A stretch of 64,000 bases of DNA from Zeus faber (Eukaryota > Chordata > Actinopteri > Zeiformes > Zeidae): the NCBI GenBank assembly GCA_960531495.1, contig OY482851.1, positions 16,285,321-16,349,320 of the forward strand. The letters run 5' to 3'. Made by a program: the position numbers and the translations under genes. A model generated the notes under the pieces. It searched no databases. It worked only from the letters and a program-made list of their open reading frames with translations, and was not told the DNA's origin. Below are positions 25,953-37,249 of the stretch, piece after piece. How positions within the stretch are numbered: position 1 is the stretch's first letter; each line of letters begins with the position of its first letter.

Positions 25953-26290
25953 TGAGGTGTCGTCTGAAAGGTGTTTGGTGTGTTTTCATTTCCTGTTGTT
26001 TTGAGCGAAGTCGTCACGGGCCTCCAACCGCCACATTTCAGAGAGTGACGGAAACGGAGTCGCAGTGGTTCACCACCGGGTCCTGGAAAGGCCTGGAAAG
26101 GCCTGGAAAGTCCTGGACGACGTTGCCGGACCCTGATGTACAGTATATTTATTCAGGTCTCTCTGAAAAAGCTGCGGCTCAGTAGTCAGTCGCTCCAAAA
26201 CCATTGAAATTGATTGGACAAGATCTGTCTGTCTATTTGTACACGTGACACTTGTAAAACAATGAAAAAGAAAATGCACACCAAGATTTC
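25151..26290. other. Intergenic spacer between rilpl1 and rilpl2, first part
   Basis: No gene recognised. It contains a (GT)n tract at about 25915-25951 and a short tandem triplication of a GGAAAGGCCT-type decamer at 26086-26110. The remainder is AT-rich. Confidence 0.7.
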
Positions 26291-26293
26291 TAA

Positions 26294-26880
26294 ACCCCCT
26301 CACCCCCTTCCCCAACTCCTCACCCCAACCTCACCCTCCCCTGACTCCTCACCCCTTCCCCAATTCCTCACCCTAACCTCACCCCTTCCCCAACTCCTCA
26401 CCCCAACCTTACCCCTCCTCCAACTCCTCACCCCTTCCCCAACTCCTCACCCTAACCTCACCCCTTCCCCAACTCCTCACCCCTTCCCCAACTCCTCACC
26501 CTAACCTCACCCCTTCCCCAACTCCTCACCCTTACCTCACCCCTCCCCAATTCCTCACCACAATCTCACCCCTCCTCCATCTCCTCACCCCTTCCCCAAC
26601 TCCTCACCCTAACCTCACCCCTCCCCCAACTCCTCACCCTAACCTCACCCCTTCCCCAACTCCTCACCCCAACCTCACCCCTCCCCCAACTCCTTACCCT
26701 AACCTCACCCCTTCCCCAACCCCTCACCCCAACCTCACCCCTCCTCCAACTCCTCACCCTAACCTCACCCCTTCCCCAACCCCTCACCCCAACCTCACCC
26801 CTCCTCCAACTCCTCACCCTAACCTCACCCCTTCGACAAATCCTCACCCTAACCTCACCCCTACCTCACCCCAACCCCTC
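26294..26880. repeat. Pyrimidine-rich minisatellite, about 30-bp units
   Basis: Nearly 590 bp of degenerate tandem units built from CACCCCTTCCCCAACTCCT and CACCCTAACCTCACCCC. The + strand is almost free of G. Each unit carries C-runs of four or five, so the complementary strand has regularly spaced G-runs. On the - strand it reads as an open frame of Arg/Gly/Glu/Val repeats, a by-product of the repeat rather than a gene. It lies about 490 bp upstream of the rilpl2 start codon. Confidence 0.95.
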
Positions 26881-27368
26881 CTTCCCCCACTGTTTGCGGT
26901 CATCCAGGTCATTAGGTGGCGCTGTCGCAAAAAAAAAAAAACAACCTATGGGAACAACTCGGGTTCTATGACTGCGGTGCTGAAGCTCCTCCGTCGCAGG
27001 GACATGGTACAGTACAGGAAAAGAAAAAGTAGAGAAAGAAACATCCCACAACAGAGCAACATACAAATATAAATTTTAAAAAAAAAGACGTCAACACGTA
27101 AAACCTCCCGTCACGTGCCCTCTCACCTGACCGTCGCCCCTCGCTTCGCGTGGCTTCACCTGTTGCCTTGGTTACCCCGCCGCCCCCGCCTCCCTTTACG
27201 GCACTGGAAGACGCGCCACGGGCTGGCGTCGAGGGAAGGTCCCGAAGCCAAACGATCCGGGAGCAGAGGAAGAACAACCCCCCGAGCGGCGAGGGACGAT
27301 GACGACACCCTCGCACGGCGGACACTAGCGGCGGGCTACCTGTTGCGGATTCTCCCTCTTCTCGGGGC
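26881..27368 (+). promoter_or_regulatory. rilpl2 promoter / 5' UTR region
   Basis: About 490 bp between the minisatellite and the rilpl2 ATG. Its second half (from about 27100) is GC- and CpG-rich, as expected of a CpG-island promoter; no TATA box is evident. An A-run lies at 26929-26941. The exact transcription start cannot be placed by eye. Confidence 0.5.
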
Positions 27369-28726
27369 ATGGAGTCCCGGGAGGAGCCGTCGCCCGCGGC
27401 GGCGTTCGAGAAGGACGCGCTCCAGCTGACGGTGGAGGACGTGTACGACATCTCCTACGTGATCGGCCGCGACCTGCTGCGGATCAGCGCCGCGGGCGAC
27501 GAGGTGTCGGACCTGCAGTTCCGGATCGTCCGCGTCCTGGAGATGTTCGAGGCGCTGGTGGGCAGGTACAACCTGGGCCTGGAGGAGCTGCGCATGGAGA
27601 GGGACAACCTGCGGAGCGAGCTGGACAGGACCGCCCGGGAGAGTCTTGTGAGTCGGCGGCTGGGGCTGTGTTTTTGGGCGACGGGAACGGGGGTGTCAAA
27701 GTAAAAGTACAAATGACACGAACGCCCCTACGCAATAAAAGTACCACGTCGACAGTTCCACCAGTGTAAAATAAATAAATAAATAAATAAGTAGGAATAC
27801 CCGTTCTTAAACGAACTTAAACCCTTAAAAAAAAAGTGACGCCAGTAAAAAGTACACGTCGCATCCAAGTTCAAGTTCAAGTTCAGTGTCCTGGTGTGAC
27901 AGAACCTCCCGTACCTTGTTGTTGTCGTTCTGAGGATCCCGATTACAGTTTTCCTGATATATCCTGATGACTATTTAGAATGAGAAGTAAAGCTGGTGTC
28001 ATATCTATTTCTTCAAATAGATATACGCAGCTAAATCCAGATGAGTATACAAATATTATACTGCAGTATACAAATATTAATCCTGATTTGTTATTGTTTT
28101 TTTAGACTAAAGTAGCACCGCTTTGTTAGAAATGCGTGTAAGGTGTAGGTGTTTGCCTTGAAATGCAGTGGAATAAAAGTTGAAAAGCCGGGAACTGAAT
28201 ATCATTTCACTGCGTTGTGCTTGTATGGTGATACTTGGTGATCGGGTCTTGAACCGACCTCGGTACTAATGTTAATCCACCACCGCTCGCAGCAAACAGC
28301 CGGACCCAACCAGCTGCTGGTGGACCTGAAGGACCCGAACAGACCCCGCTTCACCATGCAGGAGCTGAAGGAGGTTCTCCAGGAGAGGAACCAGCTCAAG
28401 GCCCAGCTGATGTTGGCTCAGGAGGAGCTGCAGCTGTACAAGAGGTGAACACTGGAGAAAAGGGATCTGATCTGAGGAGGGTTCCTCTCCAACGTGTGGT
28501 CTATCTATCTGTCTGTCTCTATCTATCTATCTGTCTATCCGTCTATCTATATCTATGTATCTATCTGTCTGTCTGTCTATCTATCTGTCTATTTGTCGAT
28601 CTATCTATCCGTCTATCTATCCGTCTATCCATCTATCTATCCGTCTGTCTTTCCATCTATCCATCTGTCTTTCCATCTATCCATCTGTCTATCTGTTTGT
28701 CCTATCTATGTATCTATGTATCTATG

Positions 28727-28794
<68 letters not shown>

Positions 28795-30116
28795 CCTCTA
28801 TCAATCTATCCTAAGTTTTCAACCTAAAGTGTGGTTCACTCTGCGTTTACCGCGGGTGTTGCTGAAAGAAAAGCACTGGATTATCTCACTCGGTGGGGCA
28901 ACAGGGTTTTCCGTCATTCACGTTGTTCAGCTCGAGGATGCGCGGTGTGTCATTCCTGTGATCTTCTCACAACTCGATCTCAAAATTGAGCACAACATAA
29001 ATGTAATAATAAGGACAAACGTTCATGAGACACAGGGAGGTTTCAGCTGACGTTGTGGAAACTTGAGTTTCGGGGCAGTTCTATCATAATTATGACTCTT
29101 TGCAAGTAAACAAAGCATGTCTCGCCAGTTGAAAAGAACATCCTGAGGGTTTACAGTTTGAACCTTCCATATGGCAGTTTGCTTCATCTGCAGGATATGC
29201 AAATTACATAACAGATAAGATAGGACATTTGACCTCTTATGCAATACATAAAGGGTTTGGGCAAAAAAAGGCCTTCGGGTTCATCTGTCCCCGTCACAGG
29301 TTTACTGTGGAATTGGGTGATGGATGGGGATTAAATATTAAGAGACGTTCACACAAGAGGTTCTCTCTGACCGTTAGAATTTGCGTCCACCCACAGCGGG
29401 ATGCTGCCGCAGGCTGAACCGGCCATGGTGGAGATAGACCTGGAATCCAGAGACGGCATTTCGATCACGGTGGACGATTCGAAAGAGGAGCCAAAAGAAG
29501 AGAAGACTGCCATTAGCAAACTGTAAGTCATTTACTCAATTTGTTATATTGGATGTGGCTTCAACGGGGACATTTCCCTCTGTGAGACGACAAAAAAAAA
29601 AAAAAATAATAATAATAATAATAATACAGGAAAATAAAAATATCATGGAATATAGCACTAAAATAAAGAGGAATGCTACGGTGAACCCGGAAGTGGAAGT
29701 AGTCTTGCTTCCCAGGGTTTTTAGTGGTTGTAAGTCAAAGTGTCTATCTAACATGGCAAACTGAGGGAATTTCTCAGCAGTAGCTGCATCATGTGGGAGT
29801 TTGCTGGCATTAAGGTTCTTCTCACAGCCTGTCTGCAGTCTCATAATGATTTACTTGTGACCAGCAGTATTTGTGCTGATGCTCAGGATGTTTGTGTGAA
29901 TAGCTGAACGTATGAATAGAGGCGCTTCGACCCAGCTGCTCTCTGCAGCCTGATCTGCAACTGTGATCGACCTGAATCCTGCTAAGATTTAAAAGAACAA
30001 TTGATCCGTTAATGTCTCACATTTGCCTCTCCGCCCGTTGCTGTAAACGTACGGAAACATTCTTTCAACTAATTCTGGAATATTCCATTTCTAGGTTTTC
30101 ATTCAGGCGAAAGTGA
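27369..30116 (+). CDS. rilpl2: RILP-like protein 2 (RILPL2)
   Basis: RILPL2 is a short Rab effector: its RH1 domain binds the myosin Va globular tail and its RH2 domain binds Rab GTPases, including LRRK2-phosphorylated Rab8 and Rab10. Exons are 27369-27647, 28293-28444, 29397-29522 and 30095-30116, giving 192 residues in continuous phase. RH1 is at about 18-92 (LQLTVEDVYDISYVIGRDLL, FRIVRVLEMFEALV, EELRMERDNLRSEL), RH2 at about 105-145 (LKDPNRPRFTMQELKEVLQE), and an acidic linker follows (DDSKEEPKEEK). The last exon is only 22 bases: it completes a Leu codon and adds FSFRRK and stop, comparable with the basic KKLFFF-type end of human RILPL2. The start aligns just before the family's variable acidic N-terminus. 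RH1 resembles that of adjacent rilpl1, its paralogue. A long TATC microsatellite occupies intron 2. Confidence 0.93.
28500..28812. repeat. (CTAT/CTGT)n tetranucleotide microsatellite
   Basis: About 310 bp of tetranucleotide repeats in rilpl2 intron 2. The first part is degenerate (CTAT, CTGT, CCGT, CCAT) and the part from about 28729 to 28793 is pure CTAT. Open frames of Ser-Ile-Tyr-Leu repeats across it are artefacts. Confidence 0.97.
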
Positions 30117-31097
30117 GAATAACCTCTGGCAAGAATTGGCACTGACAGGAAGTTACGTACACCGACGCCAAACTGGATTTGTATGCACATATTTTTCTTA
30201 TCAGTTCCACTTTTACAATGAATATTTGTATAGTGTGTAACACTTAAATATTTAATATTTAGAATGTTGCCTACAATGCTTATGATGAAAATACATGTTT
30301 AGAGGATATCTCAAGATGTTAAATAACAAAAAATAAGAAATGTTATCCAACCAGTATTTAGATCATCAAATGACGTAAGAATACAGGAAACATTTGTCAC
30401 AGCACTATTCTGTATAATGTACCACAAGGAAATGTACACAGGTTTTAGCCTTACTATAGAAATTACTTACTTGAATAGTGAAGATGTTTTTACCTTTTTG
30501 TTAGAAAATGATTCAGAGGAAGCAAAATGAATACCTCTAAATTGGAAATATTTAAGTAAAATGAAAAGTAATTCAATGGTGTAGTGGACCAAATACACAA
30601 GTATTACAGTGCGGTTGGTAAAGGTTGATAGATAGGAATCACGGGCTTTGATAACGTTTGTACTTCAGCAGTTTGAAACTGCTCATATACACAATTTTCT
30701 AACTCACGACAGATGTTATTTTCTTATCTGGAGAAATATTTCGTAGTATTGAAAAATAAGTTGTTTCACCCTGTCCCATTAATACCCCCTTTTTTTTAAA
30801 TATAAATCTTTTACTTAACTTGCAAGTTTAAATGTTCTTCTTACCCGTTTGAAAAGTTTTTACTACAACACAATGGACAGCTAGCACCGTTCCAATGCTG
30901 AATTGGGAAGAAAGAAGTTCTCTTGCTGTACATCACTTTTTGGTGCACGGAGACACGTGTCGGCTGGCCCATGGGATGGAGGCAAGTGAGACATCTGTAA
31001 ATGAGGCCGCTTTTGCCATGAGTGTCACAAATATGGTCATAGTTTTACTGATCTCTCCCACAAATCCACATAACCGATGTGAAAAATTCAACTGAGA
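30117..31097. other. Convergent intergenic region between rilpl2 and kmt5a
   Basis: AT-rich sequence of about 1 kb where the two convergent genes end. It presumably includes the rilpl2 3' UTR, but no well-placed AATAAA was identified. No further gene is seen. Confidence 0.6.
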
Positions 31098-31431
31098 TTT
31101 ATTTCTCAATTTATAATACAGCTCAGTTATCATAGTGAGTTGTCAGATTAATAATTACAAAAAAAGCAACATCAGGGCAATACAAACACTCCTTAGATAA
31201 TCCTTATTACACATGGTTAGTAAAGGATTAAACAAAGATAAAATCATTATTAAAACCATCCACTTGCAAAACCAATTTTTCATGGGAAAGTCACTAAATA
31301 TTCATAAAAACATAGTTTTTTTTGTATTTGATAAAAAAGGAGCATTCAGTTTGCTCAGCTATATTTGCTACATACAGGTCATGAAGTGTCACTAATGGAA
31401 ATGGATTCTCAGATTGTAGATTTTAAACAGT
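31098..31431 (-). other. kmt5a 3' UTR with poly(A) signal
   Basis: On the - strand, AATAAA occurs at 31103-31098, about 330 bp beyond the stop codon. The interval has no coding potential. Confidence 0.6.
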
Positions 31432-33186
31432 TCAGTATTTGAGCCAGGGATGAGCTGAGATGGAAGATTTGCTCCGATCGCCATAGTCATAAAGAAGCTC
31501 TTCTTCAGCCTCGATATCCCTTGATGCCACCAATATGAGATGAGGTTGTCCATCGATGTCATGAAGCCTCGTCTGACAGTTTCCAGTTTTGCTGTGGTTG
31601 ATTAATCTTCCCAGCCGGTTAGTTTCCTTTGTAGCATCCACACTAGGAAACATGGCAAATTGTCAACAAGTAAACACTGATTCAAATAGGTAAATCTAAA
31701 CCATTAACACAAGAAAACGCAACCAGTACCAAAAACTGAGTTCAAATTCCGTTCAAGCTCTAAAGATCTGGATCAGAGTATTAATCCAACAATTGAATAA
31801 ATAACATTTAAGCTTTGTCAAAAAATGTTTTGTTTCCAAAAACCTGCTATTAATGAAAATTGAATTTTCTTAATTTGTGCTTAAGACATAGCTGTAGGTT
31901 CACCAATGTAGGGATTTAATCTGAACTTACCAGAAGGTTTTCCCATGATACTGGAAGTAGTACATGTAACATCCTGTCTCAGGATCCTGTGCGTATTTAG
32001 CTTCTCTGTTTTTAGCACTGGCTAAATCCATTAGGTCTCCATGATACTCGACAACAAACTCCCCCTTTTTGAAATCCTTGACAGCGAATACGCCTCTTCC
32101 CTTTCCCTCTATGTGTTTAACCTGCAAAGAACACACACACACGTTCTTTACGGCCCATAATGCCAGTCTTAAAGTTTCAGTTAAACTTTTTTTTTCCCCC
32201 CTGTTGCTGCATATTTCCGATATCCAAGGAATGTATTGATAACCAAGACAGTGCTGCACTGGGCCGGAGAGCAATTCATGATCAATTAAATCCTGTTAAT
32301 CAGGCTTCACATCCCAGACGGATTGAAATTGGTATCAACAATTAAGCATTTTACCAGCAGTCCTTCTTCAACACCGTTCTTAATCAGGTCATCGATATGT
32401 TTGTGTTCTTCATCCTATTGAAATGCAGAGAAGGAACTAATTTCAACTCAGTTGTCATGCACATCACGGTTCATTTTGAGTTTCTGCAGCAAAACAACAC
32501 CTGCTCACATCCAGATGACCCAGAAGGACAGAATATGAACCTGTGTATTATCAAAGCAAAATACTTTGCTGATAGAACAATTTGCACACTTGCCTTTAAC
32601 TCCGTCTTGGTTTTCCTAGAACTCCGTCTGATTGGATAATAGTCTGTGACTTTCCTGTTTTGGGGAGCTTTATTCTCTGGTCTGGGATGAAGGGAAACAT
32701 ACTTTAAAATTGACACCACAAAATTGTAATTGTATTTCACACAGGATGCTTTCATTCTGTCAATATTTGCAACAACTTGTATTCCTTCCATACTTTTTAA
32801 CTCTGACTTTATGTCCAGTCCCTTTTTGAGGTTTGAACACAGGAATACTGTTGTCCCGTGAAGGCCTGTTTGTTTTTGAAATTGTGTCTTTTTCCACAAC
32901 TTGTTCGGTGGGCGATTCTCTGGAGCCAGACACAAGACAAGCCCTCGCTGAATTCTGCTCATCGGTGCAATTTAGAAGGTCACTTTCAGTAGGTCTGTCT
33001 AAAACTAAGACAAAGAAAAAAACAAAAAAAACATTCATTGCACATTCAGCTGAGGCACACAACAGATTAACACAACCCAATAAGGTTGTGTCACACGACA
33101 GTTGGTCACTGACTGTCAGCACAGGAAAAAAAAAACAAAACCAAAAAAAACAGTCCAACAATTAGAATGGCCTGCAGGTTACTACA

Positions 33187-33274
<88 letters not shown>

Positions 33275-34241
33275 CCAAGGCAGCGACAAACTTCAGTTTA
33301 AACCACAGTCGCATACTCACCTTTCTTCAGATTGGAGGTGTCAGTGTGAGATTTCTCAGAAGCATTTTCTTCCTGAATTACGGAGCTTGAATTTTCACTC
33401 AGGGGGGACCTAGGTTTGCTTGGGCTCCACAGACTGTGGAAGGTTGACTGAGCTCTGCATGCAATATCCTGCAACAACAACACATCGAGTCAACCTGCAA
33501 GAGTATCAAAACAAAAACACAGCTGGTGCATTGATTATTATGATTATTATTGATTGTTATTATGATTATGTATTTCATACATTAGAATGTCAGAGTATAA
33601 GAAGTCAGGGTGTACGCAAATATTAATAACGTTTCATAATCATAAGGATGACTTAAATGAACAAAATGGTATCAATGGTACAATGTGTGCTTTATGGATT
33701 TGAATGATGTCCATTTTCAGCACTTGCCCCTCCTACTACAGAGCTGACCTTGCAACCAGAAAGCTTTAGGACGCTGCCTGTGAGTTTTAATTTGCAGGAC
33801 GGGGGGGCAAAGCACGAATAAATAACGGAATTAACAAAGCTAAGATGGATTGCATGTTTCTGGGAGTTAGTAGGACCGCTCACCTTGTTCATGTCTGGTG
33901 TGTTTTCCTTGCTCTCCTTCTGGTTTTCTCTGTGTTGAGAGGCGGGCACGGGCTTGTTGTAGGTCGTCAGCACATTTTTCTTCCCTACGCCAACGTGGGG
34001 ATGAATGTTTAGCGGGCCATGCCAGCGTTTTAATTGCACACACGCGATACCAGCCAGTACATTCTAGTTCAGCTATAAAAACAAAAAAAATGTTGAAGTA
34101 CTCGCACACAAGTACATCGGCTAGCTGAATTCGCATTAACGTTAGCTCAACACTAGCCTGGCTAGCTCAACACAGCGCACCCCGTGCGTCGCCCTTTAAC
34201 AACAAAGCCTTCACGCTAACGAGCTACCCACCTTTGGCCAT
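31432..34241 (-). CDS. kmt5a: Histone H4-lysine-20 N-methyltransferase KMT5A (SETD8/PR-Set7)
   Basis: KMT5A monomethylates histone H4 Lys20 in the nucleus and acts in chromatin compaction and S-phase control. Exons in gene order: 34241-34232, 33984-33884, 33468-33321, 32998-32794, 32681-32594, 32414-32355, 32121-31931, 31642-31432, giving 337 residues in continuous phase. The protein starts MAKGKKNVLTTYN. Near residues 162-180 is a PIP-degron-like stretch (QNRKVTDYYPIRRSSRKTK), the type that directs PCNA-coupled CRL4-Cdt2 destruction. The SET domain spans about 205-325: GKGRGVFAV, VVEYHGDL, AQDPETGCYMYYFQYHGKTF, the NHS motif at 283-285 (LINHSKTGNCQT), and YDYGDRS near the end, with the C-terminus AHPWLKY. 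All the usual catalytic motifs are present. The intron between 32594 and 32414 has a GC donor. A 10-base first coding exon is supported by exact phase and the conserved start. Confidence 0.95.
33190..33272. repeat. (TA)n microsatellite in a kmt5a intron
   Basis: About 83 bp of pure TA dinucleotides lying 49 bp from the donor of the exon at 33468-33321, in the following intron. It is self-complementary. Confidence 0.98.
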
Positions 34242-34560
34242 CTCAAGTCCCCCAAACAAAACGCCGAGGAGGACGAGAGGTCTGCTCGAAACTGGGTCTC
34301 CTTCCGCGGGCTGCAAAATGCACAAGATGAACTGTTTAGACGACAAACACCAGACGACTACACAAATGAATAATAGCGTGTGTGATGGATTTAAAAACAC
34401 ACGGCGTCTTTGATTGGGTGGTTCGTCACGCCGGACTTGGTAGCGGCTTTCCGATTGGCCGAAAGCCAAGTTGACGTACGTAGTTACCATGTTGGTTACC
34501 CCTGTGCTAACTGTAGCAAGGGATCTGAAGCGATGGGTGGGCGGGGTCTTACAGTGAACG
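34242..34560 (-). promoter_or_regulatory. kmt5a promoter / 5' UTR with two CCAAT boxes
   Basis: Upstream of the kmt5a ATG, two CCAAT boxes lie in gene orientation at 34417-34413 and 34458-34454, 41 bp apart. Paired CCAAT boxes bound by NF-Y are common in cell-cycle-regulated promoters, which would suit KMT5A, but no CHR or E2F site was recognised. A 5' UTR intron is possible because an acceptor-like TTTTGCAG reads on the - strand near 34310. No TATA box was seen. Confidence 0.5.
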
Positions 34561-34605
34561 TTGTTAAATAACTACTATGATTTTTTTTAAAGGGGACCTC
34601 CAATG

Positions 34606-34750
34606 ATAATACTAGCAGATTTATTATTTATTTTATGATGATCATAATTATTACAATTATAATAATAATTACTATTGTTGTAATTATTTTTTATTATTAT
34701 TATTATCATTATTCTCATCATTATTTTCTTTTATTATTATCATCATTCTC
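34606..34750. repeat. AT-rich ATT/ATC low-complexity tract
   Basis: Irregular runs of TTATTA, AATAAT and CATTAT with almost no G or C. No gene is present. Confidence 0.85.
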
Positions 34751-34868
34751 GCTACAACAACACCGTTTTTGGTTTAGGACATCAGAAACACACAACTAAG
34801 AGTTCTTTCAATTTGTTTAAATAGTAAAAGTATGCACAAGGTTTTTTTTTTTTCAATGCCATCGGTAG

Positions 34869-36400
34869 GCGAATCAGAGTCAGGTTTTATTGGCCAAACA
34901 TGCTTTTACACATGTAAGGAATTTGACTCCGGTTTCACAGTAACTCACGCTGTACTTACATTCAACACTCAATAAACAAAGAGTCTGTTTTATAAAAGGT
35001 AGGTTTTGCCTACAGTAGCCTACAGTAAACTGTGGTGCTATCATAGATAGCAGTAAAGTGCATTTGCTAGCTATAAGTTAACTAAATAAACCACATATAC
35101 TAAATGTAAGAAATGTAAGAATAATTTATTGCAGGATGAAAATGGCTGTGGGTGTCTGCGACTATATGTGATTGACAGGCATTTCCCTGAGGATATGCAG
35201 TGACAGGTCACATGGCTGGGTGTCCGTTAACGTGATGGCGCGAGGGAAGAAGTCATTCCCGTGTCTGGAGGTTCCGGCGTGCAGTGCTTTGAAGTGCCTT
35301 CCGGAGGGGAGGAGTTCAAAGATGCGATGGCCAGGGTGCGAGCGGAGTAGTGATATTCCCCGCCCGTTTCCTGGCTCTGGTAAGTGAAGGGATCGTGGAG
35401 CGAGGGCAAGTTAAGTCCAATAATCCTTTCTGCAGACCTGATGATGCGCTGCAGCCGGTGTGTGTCCCGTTTGGTGGCGGTGCCAAACCACACTGTTATG
35501 GAGGTGGAGAGGACAGACTCAGTCACGGTTGAGTGAAGCTGCACCAACGGCTTCTGAGGCGGTTTGAACTTTCTCAGCTGGCGCAGGAAGTACATCCCCT
35601 GCTCGGCCTTTTTGTGTGATGGAGATGATGTCGGTCTCCCACTTCGGGCCCGGGGAGATTGTAGTTCCCACGAGCCAGGAAGGTCTCCACGGACGCCACG
35701 GTGCTGCCTTGTATGGAGAGGGGGGAGAGAGGAGGGGGGTGTGCCTTCTGAGGTCCACCGTCGTCTCCACTGTCTTGAGCGTGTTGAGCTCAAGATTATT
35801 GTGGCTGCACCAGTGGTCCAGCTGTCCAACCTCCCCTCTGTATGCGGACTCATCCCCGTCTTGTACGAGACCATGGACGGTTGTGTCGTCCACAAACTCC
35901 AGGAGTTTAACAGAGGGGTTCCTGTAGGTGGCAGTCATTGGTACACAGGTAGAAGAGCAGTGGGGAGAGCACGCAACCTAACTTCCCGGTCCCCGGGCGG
36001 TCAAGGTGGTAGAGAATGCAGTGCAATCCTATGTTGACCATGTCGTCCACCGATGCGCTGGCCTGAGGGGCAAACTGCAGGGGGTCCAGCAGGGGGTCTG
36101 TGATGGCCTTCAGGTGGGCCAGCACTAGCCTCTCAAAGGACTTCATGACTACAGAGGTTAGTGCAACAGGCCTGTATTCATTTAGTCCTGTGACGCTGTG
36201 CTTTTTGGGGACTGGGACGGTTGCGGACTACTTGAAGCGGGAGGCAACTTCACGTAGCTCCGGTGACCTGTTGAAAGTCCAGGTGAAGACAGGCACTAGT
36301 GATTTATCACAGGCTGCAAGCAGGTTGGTGAGACTCAGTCCGGGCCCGCTGCCTTCCTGCTTTTTTTTTAATAGGAAGTCTGCAGACGTCCTATTCTTCA
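34869..36400 (-). mobile_element. Degenerate, 5'-truncated L2/CR1-type LINE
   Basis: Read on the - strand, this holds pieces of a non-LTR retrotransposon reverse transcriptase in the right order but broken by stops and frameshifts. From the 5' side: FTWTFNRSPEL, an in-frame stop, VPVPKKHSVTGLNEYRPVAL, MKSFERLVLAHLK, DPLQFAPQASASVDDMV, the catalytic-type FVDD in KLLEFVDDTTVHGL, WCSHNNLELNTLKT, then a C-terminal ESVLSTSITVWFG and RLQRIIRSAERIIG. The order and wording match fish L2/Maui-type elements. The 3' tail appears to reach the run TTTTATTGGCCAAACATGC near 34891, a sequence typical of such tails. The endonuclease part is missing, so this is a dead insertion. It lies between kmt5a and mtrfr. 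Confidence 0.85.
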
Positions 36401-37249
36401 ATTGTTTCTGGCAATGAAAATAAAGATATTGCAACTAAATAAAAATTTACTGAAATATTTCTGGGATTGATTTGATATGTGCTGACATCTAGCAACATTT
36501 GTTCATACTAACTGTTTAACATTACAAATGGATTTTTGTTTCCCCACTGGCGGTGCAAGTCTGTTGAGAGTATCGGGCAATGTTGATGTTTTAACTGGTG
36601 TTTAGTTTTAATTTATGTCAGAGAAACCGATTCCGTACTTCACATAAGTTCTACTTTTGACTTCTTAACATTATAAACTGAAAAAACCCCTAAAATGTTG
36701 GCACAATGCACTCATACATTAATTCCATCAAGCTGTAAAGTCTAGGGGTCATCCACAGAAAAAAAAGAGACAAAAATGTTAACTAAAATATAATTTTTAT
36801 TTCAATTTGGGTTATGAAGGAAACTTTAGATAAATGAGTTTAGGTGAAAAAATCAGGTATGTGGAGCTGATGTCACATTCCTGGAGCAAGCCGCTTGGAA
36901 GACTTGCTAGGTGCAAATCTGCCACAGAAAATCTCGCAAACATCTTGTGTGAAACCTCGACACTGCTTTGTCTCCCTTCATTCCTCCATTTTTGTACATT
37001 TCGTATATTTTAGCTATTCCACTATGCAATTGAATGGAAGTTATCCCGCAAAAATGGCGACCGGAGTCCATAGCAACCATCAAACTTCACATGCCCTATC
37101 GATGACCTGCTCAATCACACACACGCACGCACACACACTGAAATCAACTCTTGATTTCAAAACAAAACCTGCCGTTGACAAGTTATTCTAATGAATAGAC
37201 TATATTTAAATAGTGCAGTCTGTACATTGGCGCAATCCATGTTCTGTCA
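36401..37249. other. Intergenic sequence and probable mtrfr 3' UTR
   Basis: No gene recognised. On the - strand a possible AATAAA for mtrfr is at 36801-36796, about 450 bp past its stop. The rest is AT-rich with a short CA stretch at about 37119-37138. Confidence 0.5.

Noticed and set aside
26566-26847. Open frame of about 93 codons with Arg-Gly-Glu-Val repeats on the - strand
   Set aside because: It is the translation of the C-rich minisatellite; its 30-bp period is divisible by three so the frame stays open. No start context, splice signals or homology.
26294-26880. Regular repeats that might suggest a CRISPR array or telomere remnant
   Set aside because: Units are contiguous with no unique spacers, the DNA is vertebrate nuclear, and CCCTAA occurs once per unit rather than in tandem.
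28445-29050. 201-codon open frame beginning at the end of rilpl2 exon 2
   Set aside because: Most of it is the CTAT microsatellite read as Tyr-Leu-Ser-Ile; it overlaps an intron defined by matching splice phases.
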